From JAZRUY01 sp045598845 (GTDB lineage Bacteria > Verrucomicrobiota > Lentisphaeria > Victivallales > Victivallaceae): a stretch of DNA of 50,443 nucleotides. The translations under genes were made by a program, and so were the position numbers. Below, in pieces: positions 15,546-24,513 of this stretch. The stretch's first letter is position 1, and each line of letters starts with the position of its first letter. Below the pieces are notes generated by a model. That model ran no database searches. It was not told where the DNA came from and saw only the letters and a program-made list of their open reading frames with translations. Location: positions 1 through 50,443 of the forward strand of contig JAZRUY010000095.1 in NCBI GenBank assembly GCA_045598845.1, read 5' to 3'.

Positions 15546-15580
15546 CGTCGGACGGAGTCACATCCGCCCGGCGTTTTTTT
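15546..15580 (+). terminator. Terminator after the recombinase fragment
   Basis: A 10-bp GC-rich stem (15546-15555 with 15564-15573, one mismatch and one G:T pair) with an 8-nt loop is followed by seven T. It lies 30 nt after the recombinase stop codon and fits a Rho-independent terminator. Confidence 0.75.
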
Positions 15581-15775
15581 ATGCCTTGTCCGACACGATA
15601 AACGGACTGCGTGAATATAGAAAAATAAAGGAGCATCTCCTTCGATATTTGTACCGCACACGAGAATGACACAATGACAGATGGCACAAGATGTGTTCTT
15701 CACAAGTATCTCTTCTCTCGGCACTTAATAAAGAAATACCTTTATTGTTCCCCAAAGGCGCAGATAAATAACGTT

Positions 15776-15837
15776 GGTGTGTCTATTTTGAAATTTCCTA
15801 CGTAAAATGGGGTGTGTCTATTTTTAAAAATGACACA
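15776..15837. repeat. Direct repeats and hairpin, possible mobile-element relic
   Basis: GGTGTGTCTATTTT occurs at 15776-15789 and again at 15811-15824 (35-bp period). The second copy continues into an inverted repeat: TGTGTC (15813-15818) and ATTTTT (15820-15825) pair with AAAAAT and GACACA (15826-15837). The segment from the recombinase terminator to the tRNA (about 15581-15953) holds no gene that I can support. These repeats resemble REP-like or insertion-sequence end sequences but I cannot assign a family. Confidence 0.5.
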
Positions 15838-15953
15838 GCAGGAAAATGAGAAATCAGAGACAAAGAGACGATTTGGCGCGAGAAGGCAGAGAAGAGAGGC
15901 CGGAAACGGTTCGCCGAGAGACGATTTGAGGTGGATTTCCGTGCGTAGAAACG

Positions 15954-15983
15954 AAAAAAGCCGTGCGATTATTCGTACGGCTT
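15954..15983 (-). terminator. Terminator of the tRNA-Phe gene
   Basis: A 9-bp stem (15959-15967 with 15974-15982, one G:T pair) with a 6-nt loop is followed on the minus strand by six T (complement of 15954-15959). It lies about 10 nt beyond the tRNA 3' end. Confidence 0.85.
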
Positions 15984-15991
15984 AAGAGAAA

Positions 15992-16067
<76 letters not shown>

Positions 16068-16099
16068 GCCGTTTATGCGCACGCTAATGTTTTATAATA

Positions 16100-16132
16100 G
16101 AGTCCGCCGGAAACAATATTTCAAGCGGACTC
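16100..16132 (-). terminator. Weak terminator-like hairpin after the sigma gene
   Basis: An 8-bp perfect inverted repeat (16100-16107 with 16125-16132) with a 17-nt loop is followed on the minus strand by an AT-rich stretch (TATTATAAAA) but no clean T run. It lies 30 nt beyond the sigma-factor stop and may end its transcript. Confidence 0.45.
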
Positions 16133-16161
16133 ATGAACTTTTCTGTAAAAAACCTTATACG

Positions 16162-18099
16162 TTAATCTCGGTCGGCGGTTATCGGAGCGCCGTTCTCGTT
16201 GAGCAGCAATTCCTTCAGTTTGGCCAAAGCCTGATTCTGAATTTGCCGGACCCGTTCGCGGGTTCTGCCGATTTTCTGGCTCACGCATTCCAAAGTAAGC
16301 GGTTCATTGCCGTCCAGACCAAAACGCATGGTGAGGATGATCCGCTCGCGCTCGGTAAGCTGCTCCACCAGCTGGTTCAACCTCTGAATAGCCTCCGCAT
16401 CCCCGAGAATCTGCGCCGGAGTTCTGGCCTGCTTGTCCGGAATGATATCCTTGAATTCGCCTTCCTCGCCCTGCTGAATCGGGTCGTGCAGACTGAAAGT
16501 GCGCAAATCCGCCAGCTTGAGCCCCTGCACGGTGCGTTCGCTGAAACCGAGCCGCTCCGCGACTTCGGCGTCAGTTGGTTCCCGCCCGAATTCTTCAGTC
16601 AATTTGACGAACATTGATTTTATCTTGGCGATTTTAGTGGCGGACTGCACCGGCACCCGGATAGTACGGCTCTGGTTGGCCAATGCCCTGCGCATGGACT
16701 GCTTTATCCACCATGCCGCATAAGAACTGAATTTGGCGCCTTTGGTCGGATCGAATTTTTCCACCGCCCGCATGAGCCCGATATTACCCTCGCTGATCAA
16801 ATCCAGCAGCGGCAAACCCATATTTTTGAAATCATGGGCGATCTTAACCACCAGCCTGAGATTGGCATTGATCAAGGTCACCCGCGCCCGTTCGTGCTTT
16901 TCCGGATCATCGCCGTGAATGGCCTCGGCCAATTCCACCTCGTCTTTTTTAGTCACCAGCGGAATTTTGGCGATTTCATCCATATACATCTTCATCGTAT
17001 CGTTCTTGTTCATATTCCCGATATCGATATCGATGCGCGAATCGGCATTTTTTTCCTCAGGGGAATTCGGTTTTACCGGCATACTGCTTTTCTGCCGGGT
17101 ACGTTTAGGCTTGACCGCATACGGGATGAATTTAACCGGCGGCGCACAGACTTTTTTAATCACCAGCTTGTGTTTTTTCAGTCCGGCCGGAACATCGGAG
17201 GAGACCCCCGGAGCAACCGCCGCGGCGGTTTTCTCAGCCGGCAGGGCGGATGCGGCATCCGCAACAGTATCAGCAGCAGCGGAAACCGGTTCCTTTTTTA
17301 CCGGGACGCTCTCTTCCGCGACCGGGACAGATTTCTTCACCGGTGTTTTTTTCGCCGCAACAGATTTTTCCACCGGTTTGGCAGCCGAAACGGATATCGT
17401 TTTTTCATCCGATTTCTTTTTGACTGATGCTGATATTTCCGCAACCGGAACAGATTTCCTCACCGGAGCTTTTTTCTCCTTAAAGGATTTTTCCGCTGAT
17501 TTGACATCCGCAGACTTTTTATTCGTTTCCTTTTCGGCGGATACGGTTTTTCCAGCTTTAGCAACAGATGCCGGTTTCTTCACCGGTGTCTTTTTCTCCG
17601 CGACAGATTTCTCCGCCGGTTTGACCGACTCGGACTTTTTAACAGCCGGCTTAGAAACAAGAACCGGATTTTTATTCGTTCCCTTTTTGACGGATACAGT
17701 TTTTTCAGCAACCGGTACCGGTTTCTTTACCGGCGTCTTTTTCGCCGCTGCGGATTTTTCAACCGGTTTCGCGGATCCCCGCTTTACCGCCGGAGACGCG
17801 GATTCTGAAACCTTTTTAATCTGATTTTTTTTCTTAACAACCGCTTTTTCCGCAACCGCAACAGATTTCTCCGCCGGTTTGACCGACTCGGACTTTTTAA
17901 CAGCCGGCTTAGAAACAGAAACCGGATTTTTATTCGTTCCCTTTTTGACGGATACAGTTTTTTCAGCAACCGGTACCGGTTTCTTTACCGGCGTCTTTTT
18001 CGCCGCCGCGGATTTTTCAACCGGTTTCGCGGGTGCGTTTTTTTTATCCGCCGCCCGCGCGGAATCAGAACTGTTTTTATTAGTTTTTCCGGATACCAT
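16162..18099 (-). CDS. rpoD: Sigma-70 family (RpoD/SigA-type) factor with Lys-rich N-terminal extension
   Basis: 645 residues. The last 280 (from about 366) are a standard primary-type sigma: region 1.2 (DTMKMYMDEI), region 2 (INANLRLVV ... ISEGNIGLMRAVEKFDPTKG ... SSYAAWWIKQ), region 3 and region 4 with the -35-binding helix (RTRERVRQI). The first 365 residues replace region 1.1 with low-complexity tandem repeats of KKTPVKKPVPVAEK, KPAEKS and KSESVKPA type, as in histone H1-like or AlgP-like tails. The basic, Pro/Ala/Lys-rich tail should be disordered and bind nucleic acid; its role here is unknown. A 258-bp (86-codon) repeat in the DNA shows recent duplication. It stands alone between tRNA-Phe and the thiamine genes. 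It may be the housekeeping sigma, although a second paralogue elsewhere cannot be excluded. Confidence 0.9.
   Translation of the reverse strand: MVSGKTNKNSSDSARAADKKNAPAKPVEKSAAAKKTPVKKPVPVAEKTVSVKKGTNKNPVSVSKPAVKKSESVKPAEKSVAVAEKAVVKKKNQIKKVSESASPAVKRGSAKPVEKSAAAKKTPVKKPVPVAEKTVSVKKGTNKNPVLVSKPAVKKSESVKPAEKSVAEKKTPVKKPASVAKAGKTVSAEKETNKKSADVKSAEKSFKEKKAPVRKSVPVAEISASVKKKSDEKTISVSAAKPVEKSVAAKKTPVKKSVPVAEESVPVKKEPVSAAADTVADAASALPAEKTAAAVAPGVSSDVPAGLKKHKLVIKKVCAPPVKFIPYAVKPKRTRQKSSMPVKPNSPEEKNADSRIDIDIGNMNKNDTMKMYMDEIAKIPLVTKKDEVELAEAIHGDDPEKHERARVTLINANLRLVVKIAHDFKNMGLPLLDLISEGNIGLMRAVEKFDPTKGAKFSSYAAWWIKQSMRRALANQSRTIRVPVQSATKIAKIKSMFVKLTEEFGREPTDAEVAERLGFSERTVQGLKLADLRTFSLHDPIQQGEEGEFKDIIPDKQARTPAQILGDAEAIQRLNQLVEQLTERERIILTMRFGLDGNEPLTLECVSQKIGRTRERVRQIQNQALAKLKELLLNENGAPITADRD
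17623..18040. repeat. 258-bp direct duplication within the sigma gene
   Basis: The segment starting at 17623 (GACCGACTCGGAC...) recurs nearly identically at 17881 for about 150 bp. The 258-bp period is a multiple of three (86 codons). Shorter related units fill the rest of the extension. Length variation between strains by unequal recombination is to be expected. Confidence 0.8.
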
Positions 18100-18219
18100 A
18101 TTCTTCCATACCGCCTTTCATAAACGTAAACGTAAAAATCGTTTATTTATTATATTGGTTATACTGCTATTATTATGAAAAATGGACAATAAAAAACAAC
18201 CGGGGGCAGACAATTAAAT

Positions 18220-19386
18220 TCAATTTATTCCGGATTTAACTTTGAATCCGGCGGCAGCCGCCGTCTCGCGCACATACCGGGTATCATCATAAACCGTACA
18301 GTCTCCGATGCCGCATCCCAGACATTCCGCCGCGTGCAGCATAATATCGGCACGGTGTTTATCCGCATCTCCGAGCAGCACATTGAAACAGCCGGAGATA
18401 TTCAACCGGTTCAGCGCCGGACGCACCAATTCAAGCGGAGTGGAAGTAACTAAAGCCAGTTTGCAGCCGGAACGCACTGCGGAACGTAAAAAATTTTCCG
18501 CTCCCGGCAGTAACTGCAAACGGAACGCATATTCATCATATAAACGGCGCCGGAACTCCCGGATTATCATTTCTTCCGGCTCCGTCACTCCGAAATTCCG
18601 CACCGCGCAAGCGGCCTGCCGCAATGTGCCGCAGTTGTGTAAAACCGCCAAATTGGCATCCGTCAAGCAACCGCGGCTGCGCAGATAATCGCAATCAAGA
18701 CGATGCCATACTTCGAGGGAATCCAGCAGAACTCCGTCTAAATCAACAATCGCTCCTGTATCGCGGCGCAATCCTGATTTCAACATTTCACGAGTCAGTT
18801 TCGAGAAAGCCGCCGTTTTTTCCGCAATTTCTGAACCGTCGGAAAACAATTCCGATATCACCGCGACACCGGAAACACCGCTGCCGCCGAGCGATAAAAC
18901 ATTGCCGGAATGGATGCCTCCGATGGCAACCACCGGAATTTTCACGGTGGCGCAAATCGATTTCAAACAGGAAAAAGTAACGGCGGATGCATCATTTTTT
19001 GTGTCGGTGGGAAATACCGCCCCGAGTCCAAGATAATCCGCGCCGCCGGCTTCCGCGGCCACCGCTTCGGCAAGCGTGGATGCGGAGACACCGATGATTC
19101 TTTTGCCCATCGCGGCGCGGGCATCCGCCAGCGCCGCATCGCTTTGACCGATATGTACCCCGTCCGCTCCGCAGCGAGCCGCCACTTCCGGATTGTCATT
19201 GATAATCAGCGGAACGGAATGCAGCGCGCGTCTGGCCTGCAACGCTTTTTCGGTAAAAGCGGCGTTATCAAGTTCTTTTTCCCGCAATTGAACCATAGTG
19301 GCGCCGCCGGATTCGGCGGCGGCCAGATATTCAACCGGGGCTCCGCATGCCGACACCGCATACAAACGCAAATCACCGGAATTCAA
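18220..19386 (-). CDS. thiE: ThiE-HAD fusion: thiamine-phosphate synthase with phosphatase domain
   Basis: 388 residues. Residues 1-200 are a TIM-barrel thiamine-phosphate synthase: VQLREKE (32-38), ADGVHIGQ (74-81) and DYLGLGAVFPTDTK (117-130), with VVAIGGI at about 152. It condenses HMP-PP with thiazole phosphate. Residues about 210-388 are a HAD-superfamily phosphatase: motif I DLDGVLLD (D215, D217), motif II TSTP, and motif IV with paired Asp in YDDT. The fused HAD could release thiamine from thiamine phosphate or serve housekeeping; its substrate is unknown. The start is a TTG overlapping the thiM stop by 14 bp, with AAAGGA about 9 nt upstream. thiM and thiE form a salvage operon. No TPP riboswitch is seen upstream. 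Confidence 0.88.
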   Translation of the reverse strand: MNSGDLRLYAVSACGAPVEYLAAAESGGATMVQLREKELDNAAFTEKALQARRALHSVPLIINDNPEVAARCGADGVHIGQSDAALADARAAMGKRIIGVSASTLAEAVAAEAGGADYLGLGAVFPTDTKNDASAVTFSCLKSICATVKIPVVAIGGIHSGNVLSLGGSGVSGVAVISELFSDGSEIAEKTAAFSKLTREMLKSGLRRDTGAIVDLDGVLLDSLEVWHRLDCDYLRSRGCLTDANLAVLHNCGTLRQAACAVRNFGVTEPEEMIIREFRRRLYDEYAFRLQLLPGAENFLRSAVRSGCKLALVTSTPLELVRPALNRLNISGCFNVLLGDADKHRADIMLHAAECLGCGIGDCTVYDDTRYVRETAAAAGFKVKSGIN

Positions 19387-20176
19387 CCGCGGCCATCCTT
19401 TCTAAAACAGCACTGTCCATCCTGGATACCGCATCAATAATCCTGTTTTTGAAACCGGCAGCCCCTGCTTCGGCACCTGCCTCCGCAAGTTCCCCGGCAA
19501 CCCCCATGGTCACCGCCGCTCCGACGGCGGCGGCAAAATAATCACTTTCCACCGCGGAAAAAGCCGCGCAGAGCGCACTCAGCATACAACCGCTGCCGCT
19601 GGTACGCGCCATTGCCGGCACTCCGTTGCGGACCCAGGCGCACCGCCGCCCGTCGCTGATGATGTCCACCGGACCGGATATCACCGCCACACAGGAGCGG
19701 GAAGCTGCGAATTCCGAAGCGAACCGCAACGCCGGTTCAATATGCTCCGCATCCGCCAGATCCGCTGCTCCGGCATCAACTCCGCGCGCACCGGATTCTA
19801 TCCCGGACAAAGCCATGAATTCAGACATATTACCGCGAAGCACCGCATCACCGTCCGCTAAAAGCGCCAATGCCGCGGAACAACGGAACCCGGAAGCGCC
19901 CGCTCCTGCAGGATCAAGCACAAACGGGAGATGATGACGGCGGGCGGCGGCGGCGGCGGCGTGCGCAAGCGGAATATCGCGCGATGACAACGTACCGATA
20001 TTGACGCATACCGCATCGCTGCCGGCTATCAGCTCGTCCGCTTCTTCTTCAGCCGCCGACATAACCGGAGCCGCTCCGGCCGCCAGCAGAATATCGGCGC
20101 AGAAAGAAGCGCTGACGTAATTGGAAATATTGTAAACGGCCGGGTTCTCACGCCGGACTCTATCCAGTAGATTCAT
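19373..20176 (-). CDS. thiM: Hydroxyethylthiazole kinase
   Basis: About 267 residues from ATG 20174-20176, preceded by GGAG 9 nt upstream; a TTG at 20197 and an ATG at 20191 are possible earlier starts. Family landmarks are NISNYV near the N-terminus, APVMS, NIGTL, PFVLDPAGAGAS, GNMSEF and the C-terminal TSGSGCML glycine-rich/catalytic-Cys motif. The enzyme phosphorylates thiazole alcohol (THZ) with ATP to feed ThiE, so the pair salvages thiazole. It is divergent from mfd (111-bp gap) and overlaps the ThiE-HAD gene. Its length is normal for the family. Confidence 0.92.
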   Translation of the reverse strand: MNLLDRVRRENPAVYNISNYVSASFCADILLAAGAAPVMSAAEEEADELIAGSDAVCVNIGTLSSRDIPLAHAAAAAARRHHLPFVLDPAGAGASGFRCSAALALLADGDAVLRGNMSEFMALSGIESGARGVDAGAADLADAEHIEPALRFASEFAASRSCVAVISGPVDIISDGRRCAWVRNGVPAMARTSGSGCMLSALCAAFSAVESDYFAAAVGAAVTMGVAGELAEAGAEAGAAGFKNRIIDAVSRMDSAVLERMAAVEFR

Positions 20177-20250
20177 AGTGTTATTCTCCATGAACAATCT
20201 TGTTACTATATCCCGGTCCGGATATTTTTCAACCGCCGCACGGTCTCAGG

Positions 20251-20279
20251 TTGCAAAAGAACCGGCAGCATATTATAAT
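20251..20279 (+). promoter_or_regulatory. Sigma-70 promoter of mfd, leaderless start
   Basis: TTGCAA (20251-20256), a 17-nt spacer and TATAAT (20274-20279). The expected transcription start is near 20286, two bases before the mfd ATG at 20288, and no Shine-Dalgarno lies between. The mRNA would be leaderless. Confidence 0.75.
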
Positions 20280-20287
20280 ATTCGGAT

Positions 20288-23200
20288 ATGAAATCTGTCA
20301 AAGCATTTCCCCTCCTGTTCCCGACCGAGGGAACCGGTTTCAGCGATTTGGCTGAAGTCGACAATTCATGTCTGGCTCCTCTCCTGCTGTCATGCAAAAC
20401 GGAACGGAGCGGGTACTGCACGCTGGTTCTGCTGCCGACCGAGGAGAGCGCCCGGCGCACCGCGGATGAATGTGCGGCGCTGGCGGCATTGGACGGACGG
20501 AACATCCGCATTCTCCACCTGCCGGAAAACGGACGGGGAAGACAGATTTTCACCGGAGCGGAAACCGGAAGAGCAAGAGCACTGCACCGCGCTCTTAACG
20601 AAAAAAATGATCTGATCATAGGCAGTGTGCATGCCTTTACCGGGCCGGCGCCGGTGCCGGAAGTTTCAAGACGGTCCTCGGTAACCCTGCGCCCCGGCAT
20701 GAAAATCTCTCCGGAACAACTGTTGAAGAATTTAACTGAACTCGACTACGACAGCGAAAGTCAAGTCGCCATACCCGGAGAGTTTTCCCGGCGGGGCGGT
20801 ATAATGGATATTTTTTCTCCGGCGGCTGATTTTCCCTGCCGGGTGGAATTTTTCGGGGATGAAATCGAATCCCTGCGCCGTTTTTCTGTAGAAACGCAGC
20901 GATCGGACCCCGGAGAAGTGACGGATTATCCTGTTATCACCCGTGACGGTTCGGCGGACGGCGGCCGCAACACCTGCGATTTTTTTAATTATATGAACGG
21001 CAGGGAATGGGAGATATGCGAAATCTACCCTGATTCAGGCCGGGAACGGCTTCGGCATTACGGAGCTGATGACGCGGTAAAGAGACTGGACAACGTTTCA
21101 ACGGAACTTGCGGAGTCCGGCCGGCATTTCGTCTGGCTGGATTCCGTGGCGGCCATAAATAACCCGGATATGAAACGGCCGGATTATCTGCCGTCGCCGC
21201 TATCTGAGCACGGCGAAAAATCCGCCGCATTATCCGAAACCGGATTCAGCGCCGGCCGGCTGGCTGAATTGCGCAAAATAACCGCGCAACGGCTAAAAAG
21301 TTTCATTGCCGAACCGGAAAACTGGCGTCTCATAGTCACCGCCAGAGAGCGGCCGGACGCCGCGGAAATAAAGGAATGGATAACCGAAGCCGGTATCAGA
21401 ACCGGACAATGTGAATTCCGCGCATCCGGTTTGAGCCACGGATTCATATCCAGGAAATATCGCATCGCCCTTATCACCGGCAGTGAACTGACCGGATGCG
21501 GAGTGCTGCCTGCCGATGACGGCGCAGCTGAATGGCCAGATCCGTCTGTACAGCAAGACAATCCTGCTCCGGAAGATTTCAATATATCCGATTTTGACAT
21601 CAATGATTTCGTGGTGCATCTGGATTACGGCATCGGCATTTTCAAGGGTGTGAAAACACTGAAATCGGACCGTATTGCCAGAGAAATGCTGGCGATAGAA
21701 TATGCTGCCGGGCAAACTGTATATATCAGAATGTGCGATGCCGCCAAAATAAGCAAATATTACGGAGGACGCGGCAAGGTGCGGATACACCGCATCGGCT
21801 CCGGAAAATGGAAACGCGACAAGGAAAACGCCTCTGCCGGCATACGTTCCTATGCCGCCGAGATGCTGCGGTTTCAAGCCGTCAGGGAAAGCAATCCGGG
21901 AATTGCTTTTCCGAAAGAAAACCGGCGTGAATGCATGCGTTTTATCCGCTCGTTCCCGTTCAAAGACACCCCGGATCAACAACGTTCGACCCAAGAAATA
22001 TACAGCGACATGGAATCAAATCGGCCGATGGACCGTCTGTTGTGCGGAGATGTCGGATACGGAAAAACCGAAGTGGCCTTGCGGGCAATATTCAAAGCGG
22101 CGGTTTCCGGATATCAATCGGCTGTACTTGCTCCCACCACCGTACTGGCCCAGCAGCACTACAACACGCTGCTGCAGCGTATGGCCGATTACCCGTTTAC
22201 AATAGAGATGCTGAGCCGGTTCACTCCTCCGGCCGAACAGAAAAGGATAATAGACGGGTTGAAAAGCGGCGGAGTGGATATCGTGGTCGGAACGCATCGG
22301 CTATGCGGCAAAGGTATCAAATTCGCCAATCTCGGGCTGGTTGTAATTGATGAAGAACAGCGTTTCGGGGTAAATCACAAGGAACGGCTGCGCCGGATGA
22401 GAACCGAGGTTGAAGTGCTGTCCATGTCTGCCACGCCGATTCCCAGAACTTTGTATATGGCGATGGCCGGAGCGCGGGATTTAAGCACATTGAATACCGC
22501 ACCTGCGGAACGGCTGCCTGTCAATACCGTGATATCGCCGCCGGACAGGAAAATGATTGAAGACGCCGTCCGTGCCGAGCTGGCCCGCGGCGGTCAAGTA
22601 TATTACCTGTACAACCGGGTTCGCACCATAGAATCACGGGCAGAGAAACTGAGGCGGATGTTCCCCGATGCCCGTATCGCGGTGGCTCACGGACAAATGC
22701 CGGAGAGCGCGCTGGAAGAAACCATGACCGATTTCGTACGCGGGAAAATAGATTGTCTGGTATGCACTACTATAATAGAATCAGGGCTGGATGTACCTAA
22801 TGCAAACACTATAATCATCGAAAACGCGTCTTCATTCGGATTGTCGGAATTATATCAGCTGCGCGGCCGGGTCGGGCGCTGGAAAAATCTGGCGTACGCT
22901 TATCTTCTGACACCGGAAAACCAAGCTCCGTCCAGGGACGGCAGAAAGCGGCTGAACGCCATCCGGCGGTGCAGCGGCTTGGGAGCGGGATTTCAGTTGG
23001 CGTTGCACGACTTGGAAATCCGCGGAGCCGGAAACATTTTAGGGGCGGAACAATCAGGGCATATTGAAACCATCGGTCTCGATATGTACTGTATGCTGCT
23101 CAAAAAGGAAGTGGAAAATCTAAATTCCGGATATAACAAAAAAATATTTTTTCAGGAAACCAAGCTGAGCATAGATTTTGTCGAATACGCGTTTTATGCC

Positions 23201-23575
23201 CCGGAGGAAAAACTCTGCGCCGGAATACCGCGCGAGTATGCGGATGACGACCATATACGGATCTCGCTCTACCGGAAACTCGGCAAGGCGGATTCGGAAG
23301 CCGCGGTGGATGATTTTGCCGCTGAACTGCGGGACCGCTTCGGAGCCTTGCCGCAACCGGTCGTTAACTTGCTCAATGTAGTCAGACTGAAAATACTGGC
23401 CTCCTCGGCGGGATTTATAACCGCTGATGTCACCGAAGGGAAAGTAATGCTGCGCGATGCTAAAGGTGATTTTTTCAGGATCAACGGCAGAATGCCGCAG
23501 ATAAATTATGCAAATCCCCCCGAATTGAGGATGATGCACCTGCTGAGAATATTTCGCAGTCTTAACCGGAATTGA
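20288..23575 (+). CDS. mfd: Transcription-repair coupling factor
   Basis: 1,095 residues with Mfd domains in order: UvrB-like N-terminal repair module (1 to about 400; SRRGGIMDIFSP), the CarD-like RNA-polymerase interaction domain (about 433-500; NDFVVHLDYGIGIFKG), and superfamily 2 translocase motifs. These are Walker A GDVGYGKTE near 586, DEEQRFG near 688, SATPIPRT and the TRG motif region. The C-terminal regulatory domain follows. Mfd pushes stalled RNA polymerase off lesions and recruits UvrA. The length is close to that of the E. coli protein (1,148). It stops at 23575, just before the PHP gene. No ribosome site is seen, matching the predicted leaderless start. Confidence 0.95.
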   Translation: MKSVKAFPLLFPTEGTGFSDLAEVDNSCLAPLLLSCKTERSGYCTLVLLPTEESARRTADECAALAALDGRNIRILHLPENGRGRQIFTGAETGRARALHRALNEKNDLIIGSVHAFTGPAPVPEVSRRSSVTLRPGMKISPEQLLKNLTELDYDSESQVAIPGEFSRRGGIMDIFSPAADFPCRVEFFGDEIESLRRFSVETQRSDPGEVTDYPVITRDGSADGGRNTCDFFNYMNGREWEICEIYPDSGRERLRHYGADDAVKRLDNVSTELAESGRHFVWLDSVAAINNPDMKRPDYLPSPLSEHGEKSAALSETGFSAGRLAELRKITAQRLKSFIAEPENWRLIVTARERPDAAEIKEWITEAGIRTGQCEFRASGLSHGFISRKYRIALITGSELTGCGVLPADDGAAEWPDPSVQQDNPAPEDFNISDFDINDFVVHLDYGIGIFKGVKTLKSDRIAREMLAIEYAAGQTVYIRMCDAAKISKYYGGRGKVRIHRIGSGKWKRDKENASAGIRSYAAEMLRFQAVRESNPGIAFPKENRRECMRFIRSFPFKDTPDQQRSTQEIYSDMESNRPMDRLLCGDVGYGKTEVALRAIFKAAVSGYQSAVLAPTTVLAQQHYNTLLQRMADYPFTIEMLSRFTPPAEQKRIIDGLKSGGVDIVVGTHRLCGKGIKFANLGLVVIDEEQRFGVNHKERLRRMRTEVEVLSMSATPIPRTLYMAMAGARDLSTLNTAPAERLPVNTVISPPDRKMIEDAVRAELARGGQVYYLYNRVRTIESRAEKLRRMFPDARIAVAHGQMPESALEETMTDFVRGKIDCLVCTTIIESGLDVPNANTIIIENASSFGLSELYQLRGRVGRWKNLAYAYLLTPENQAPSRDGRKRLNAIRRCSGLGAGFQLALHDLEIRGAGNILGAEQSGHIETIGLDMYCMLLKKEVENLNSGYNKKIFFQETKLSIDFVEYAFYAPEEKLCAGIPREYADDDHIRISLYRKLGKADSEAAVDDFAAELRDRFGALPQPVVNLLNVVRLKILASSAGFITADVTEGKVMLRDAKGDFFRINGRMPQINYANPPELRMMHLLRIFRSLNRN

Positions 23576-23577
23576 AT

Positions 23578-24447
23578 ATGGATACAGCGGAAGATTTTAT
23601 AGATTTACACACCCACAGCAATGCTTCGGACGGCAGTTTCCAGCCGGGCGGCATACCGGAATTGGCGCGTGCCGCCGGTCTTCGCGCGGTCGCTTTAACA
23701 GACCATGATACGGTAAACGGGTTGCCGGAATTTTGCGCGGCGGCGGATTCCGCCGGAATAGAATGTATTCCGGGAATAGAGCTGGCCTCGCTGTATTCCG
23801 GAAGGGAAATACACATTGTCGGATTATTTATAGATTACCGTTGCCGTGAATTGCAGGACTTTTGCGCCCGGATGTGCGAAGCGAGAATGCGGCGCAACGA
23901 ACAGATAAGACTGAAACTGAATACTCTGGGGTATCCGGTAACCTATGAGCATCCTGCATTTTCCGGCGACAACGGCAAACGCGTCATCGGCAGACCGAGT
24001 TTCGCCGTTGCCCTGATGGATCTGTACGGTTTTTCTTCCACCGGAGAAGTATTTGAAAAACTGCTGAAAAACGGCCGGCCGGCCTTTGTGCAACGCGAAC
24101 TGCCGCCGCCGGAAGCGGCAATAAAGGCAATCCATGCCGCCGGCGGAATAAGCGTGTGGGCGCATCCGGTTTTCAAAGGCGGAGCGGAATACGCTTTTGC
24201 CGGAAAGTTCGTCAAAAAATTCGCCATGGAAGGTCTGGATGCGCTGGAGGTGTATTATTCTCTTTTCAACCAGGAACAGACTGCGATATTATCCGGCTTG
24301 GCAGCGCGATACGGACTGGCCCGGTCCGGCGGCAGTGATTTTCACGGCAGCAATATGCGCGGCATAAATATCGGCACCGGGGCAGGCAGATTGAAAGTTC
24401 CGTACAGTCTGCTCAACGAATTGCGATCAAAGCAGAAGCGGACCTGA
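23578..24447 (+). CDS. PHP-domain phosphoesterase (YciV/RNase AM-like)
   Basis: About 289 residues from ATG 23578, 2 nt after the mfd stop; a TTG at 23572 is the alternative. The metal-binding motifs of the PHP family are plain: DLHTHSNASDG at the start, TDHDT at about residue 40, PGIE at about 63, HPVFKGG further on, and SDFHG near the C-terminus. Members of this group hydrolyse 3',5'-nucleoside bisphosphates (pAp) or trim RNA 5' ends (E. coli YciV/RnmAM). Coupling with mfd suggests co-transcription, not a shared reaction. The exact substrate cannot be told from sequence. A bidirectional terminator follows at 24463. Confidence 0.85.
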   Translation: MDTAEDFIDLHTHSNASDGSFQPGGIPELARAAGLRAVALTDHDTVNGLPEFCAAADSAGIECIPGIELASLYSGREIHIVGLFIDYRCRELQDFCARMCEARMRRNEQIRLKLNTLGYPVTYEHPAFSGDNGKRVIGRPSFAVALMDLYGFSSTGEVFEKLLKNGRPAFVQRELPPPEAAIKAIHAAGGISVWAHPVFKGGAEYAFAGKFVKKFAMEGLDALEVYYSLFNQEQTAILSGLAARYGLARSGGSDFHGSNMRGINIGTGAGRLKVPYSLLNELRSKQKRT

Positions 24448-24462
24448 CATCCGGTAAACATA

Positions 24463-24494
24463 AAAAGAATCTCCGCGTTTGCGGAGATTCTTTT
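24463..24494. terminator. Bidirectional terminator
   Basis: A perfect 14-bp inverted repeat (24463-24476 with 24481-24494) with a GTTT loop carries T runs on both strands. It serves the converging PHP gene (plus) and rpsD (minus). Confidence 0.9.
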
Positions 24495-24513
24495 ACATCC
24501 GTAGTACACAAGA

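Noticed and set aside
15494..15724. 76-codon minus-strand frame beside the recombinase
   Set aside because: It overlaps the recombinase stop and its terminator, and shows no domain or ribosome site.
20177..20287. Possible TPP riboswitch before thiM
   Set aside because: The gap is only 111 bp and no CTGAGA or ACCTGA-type core elements are visible on the minus strand.
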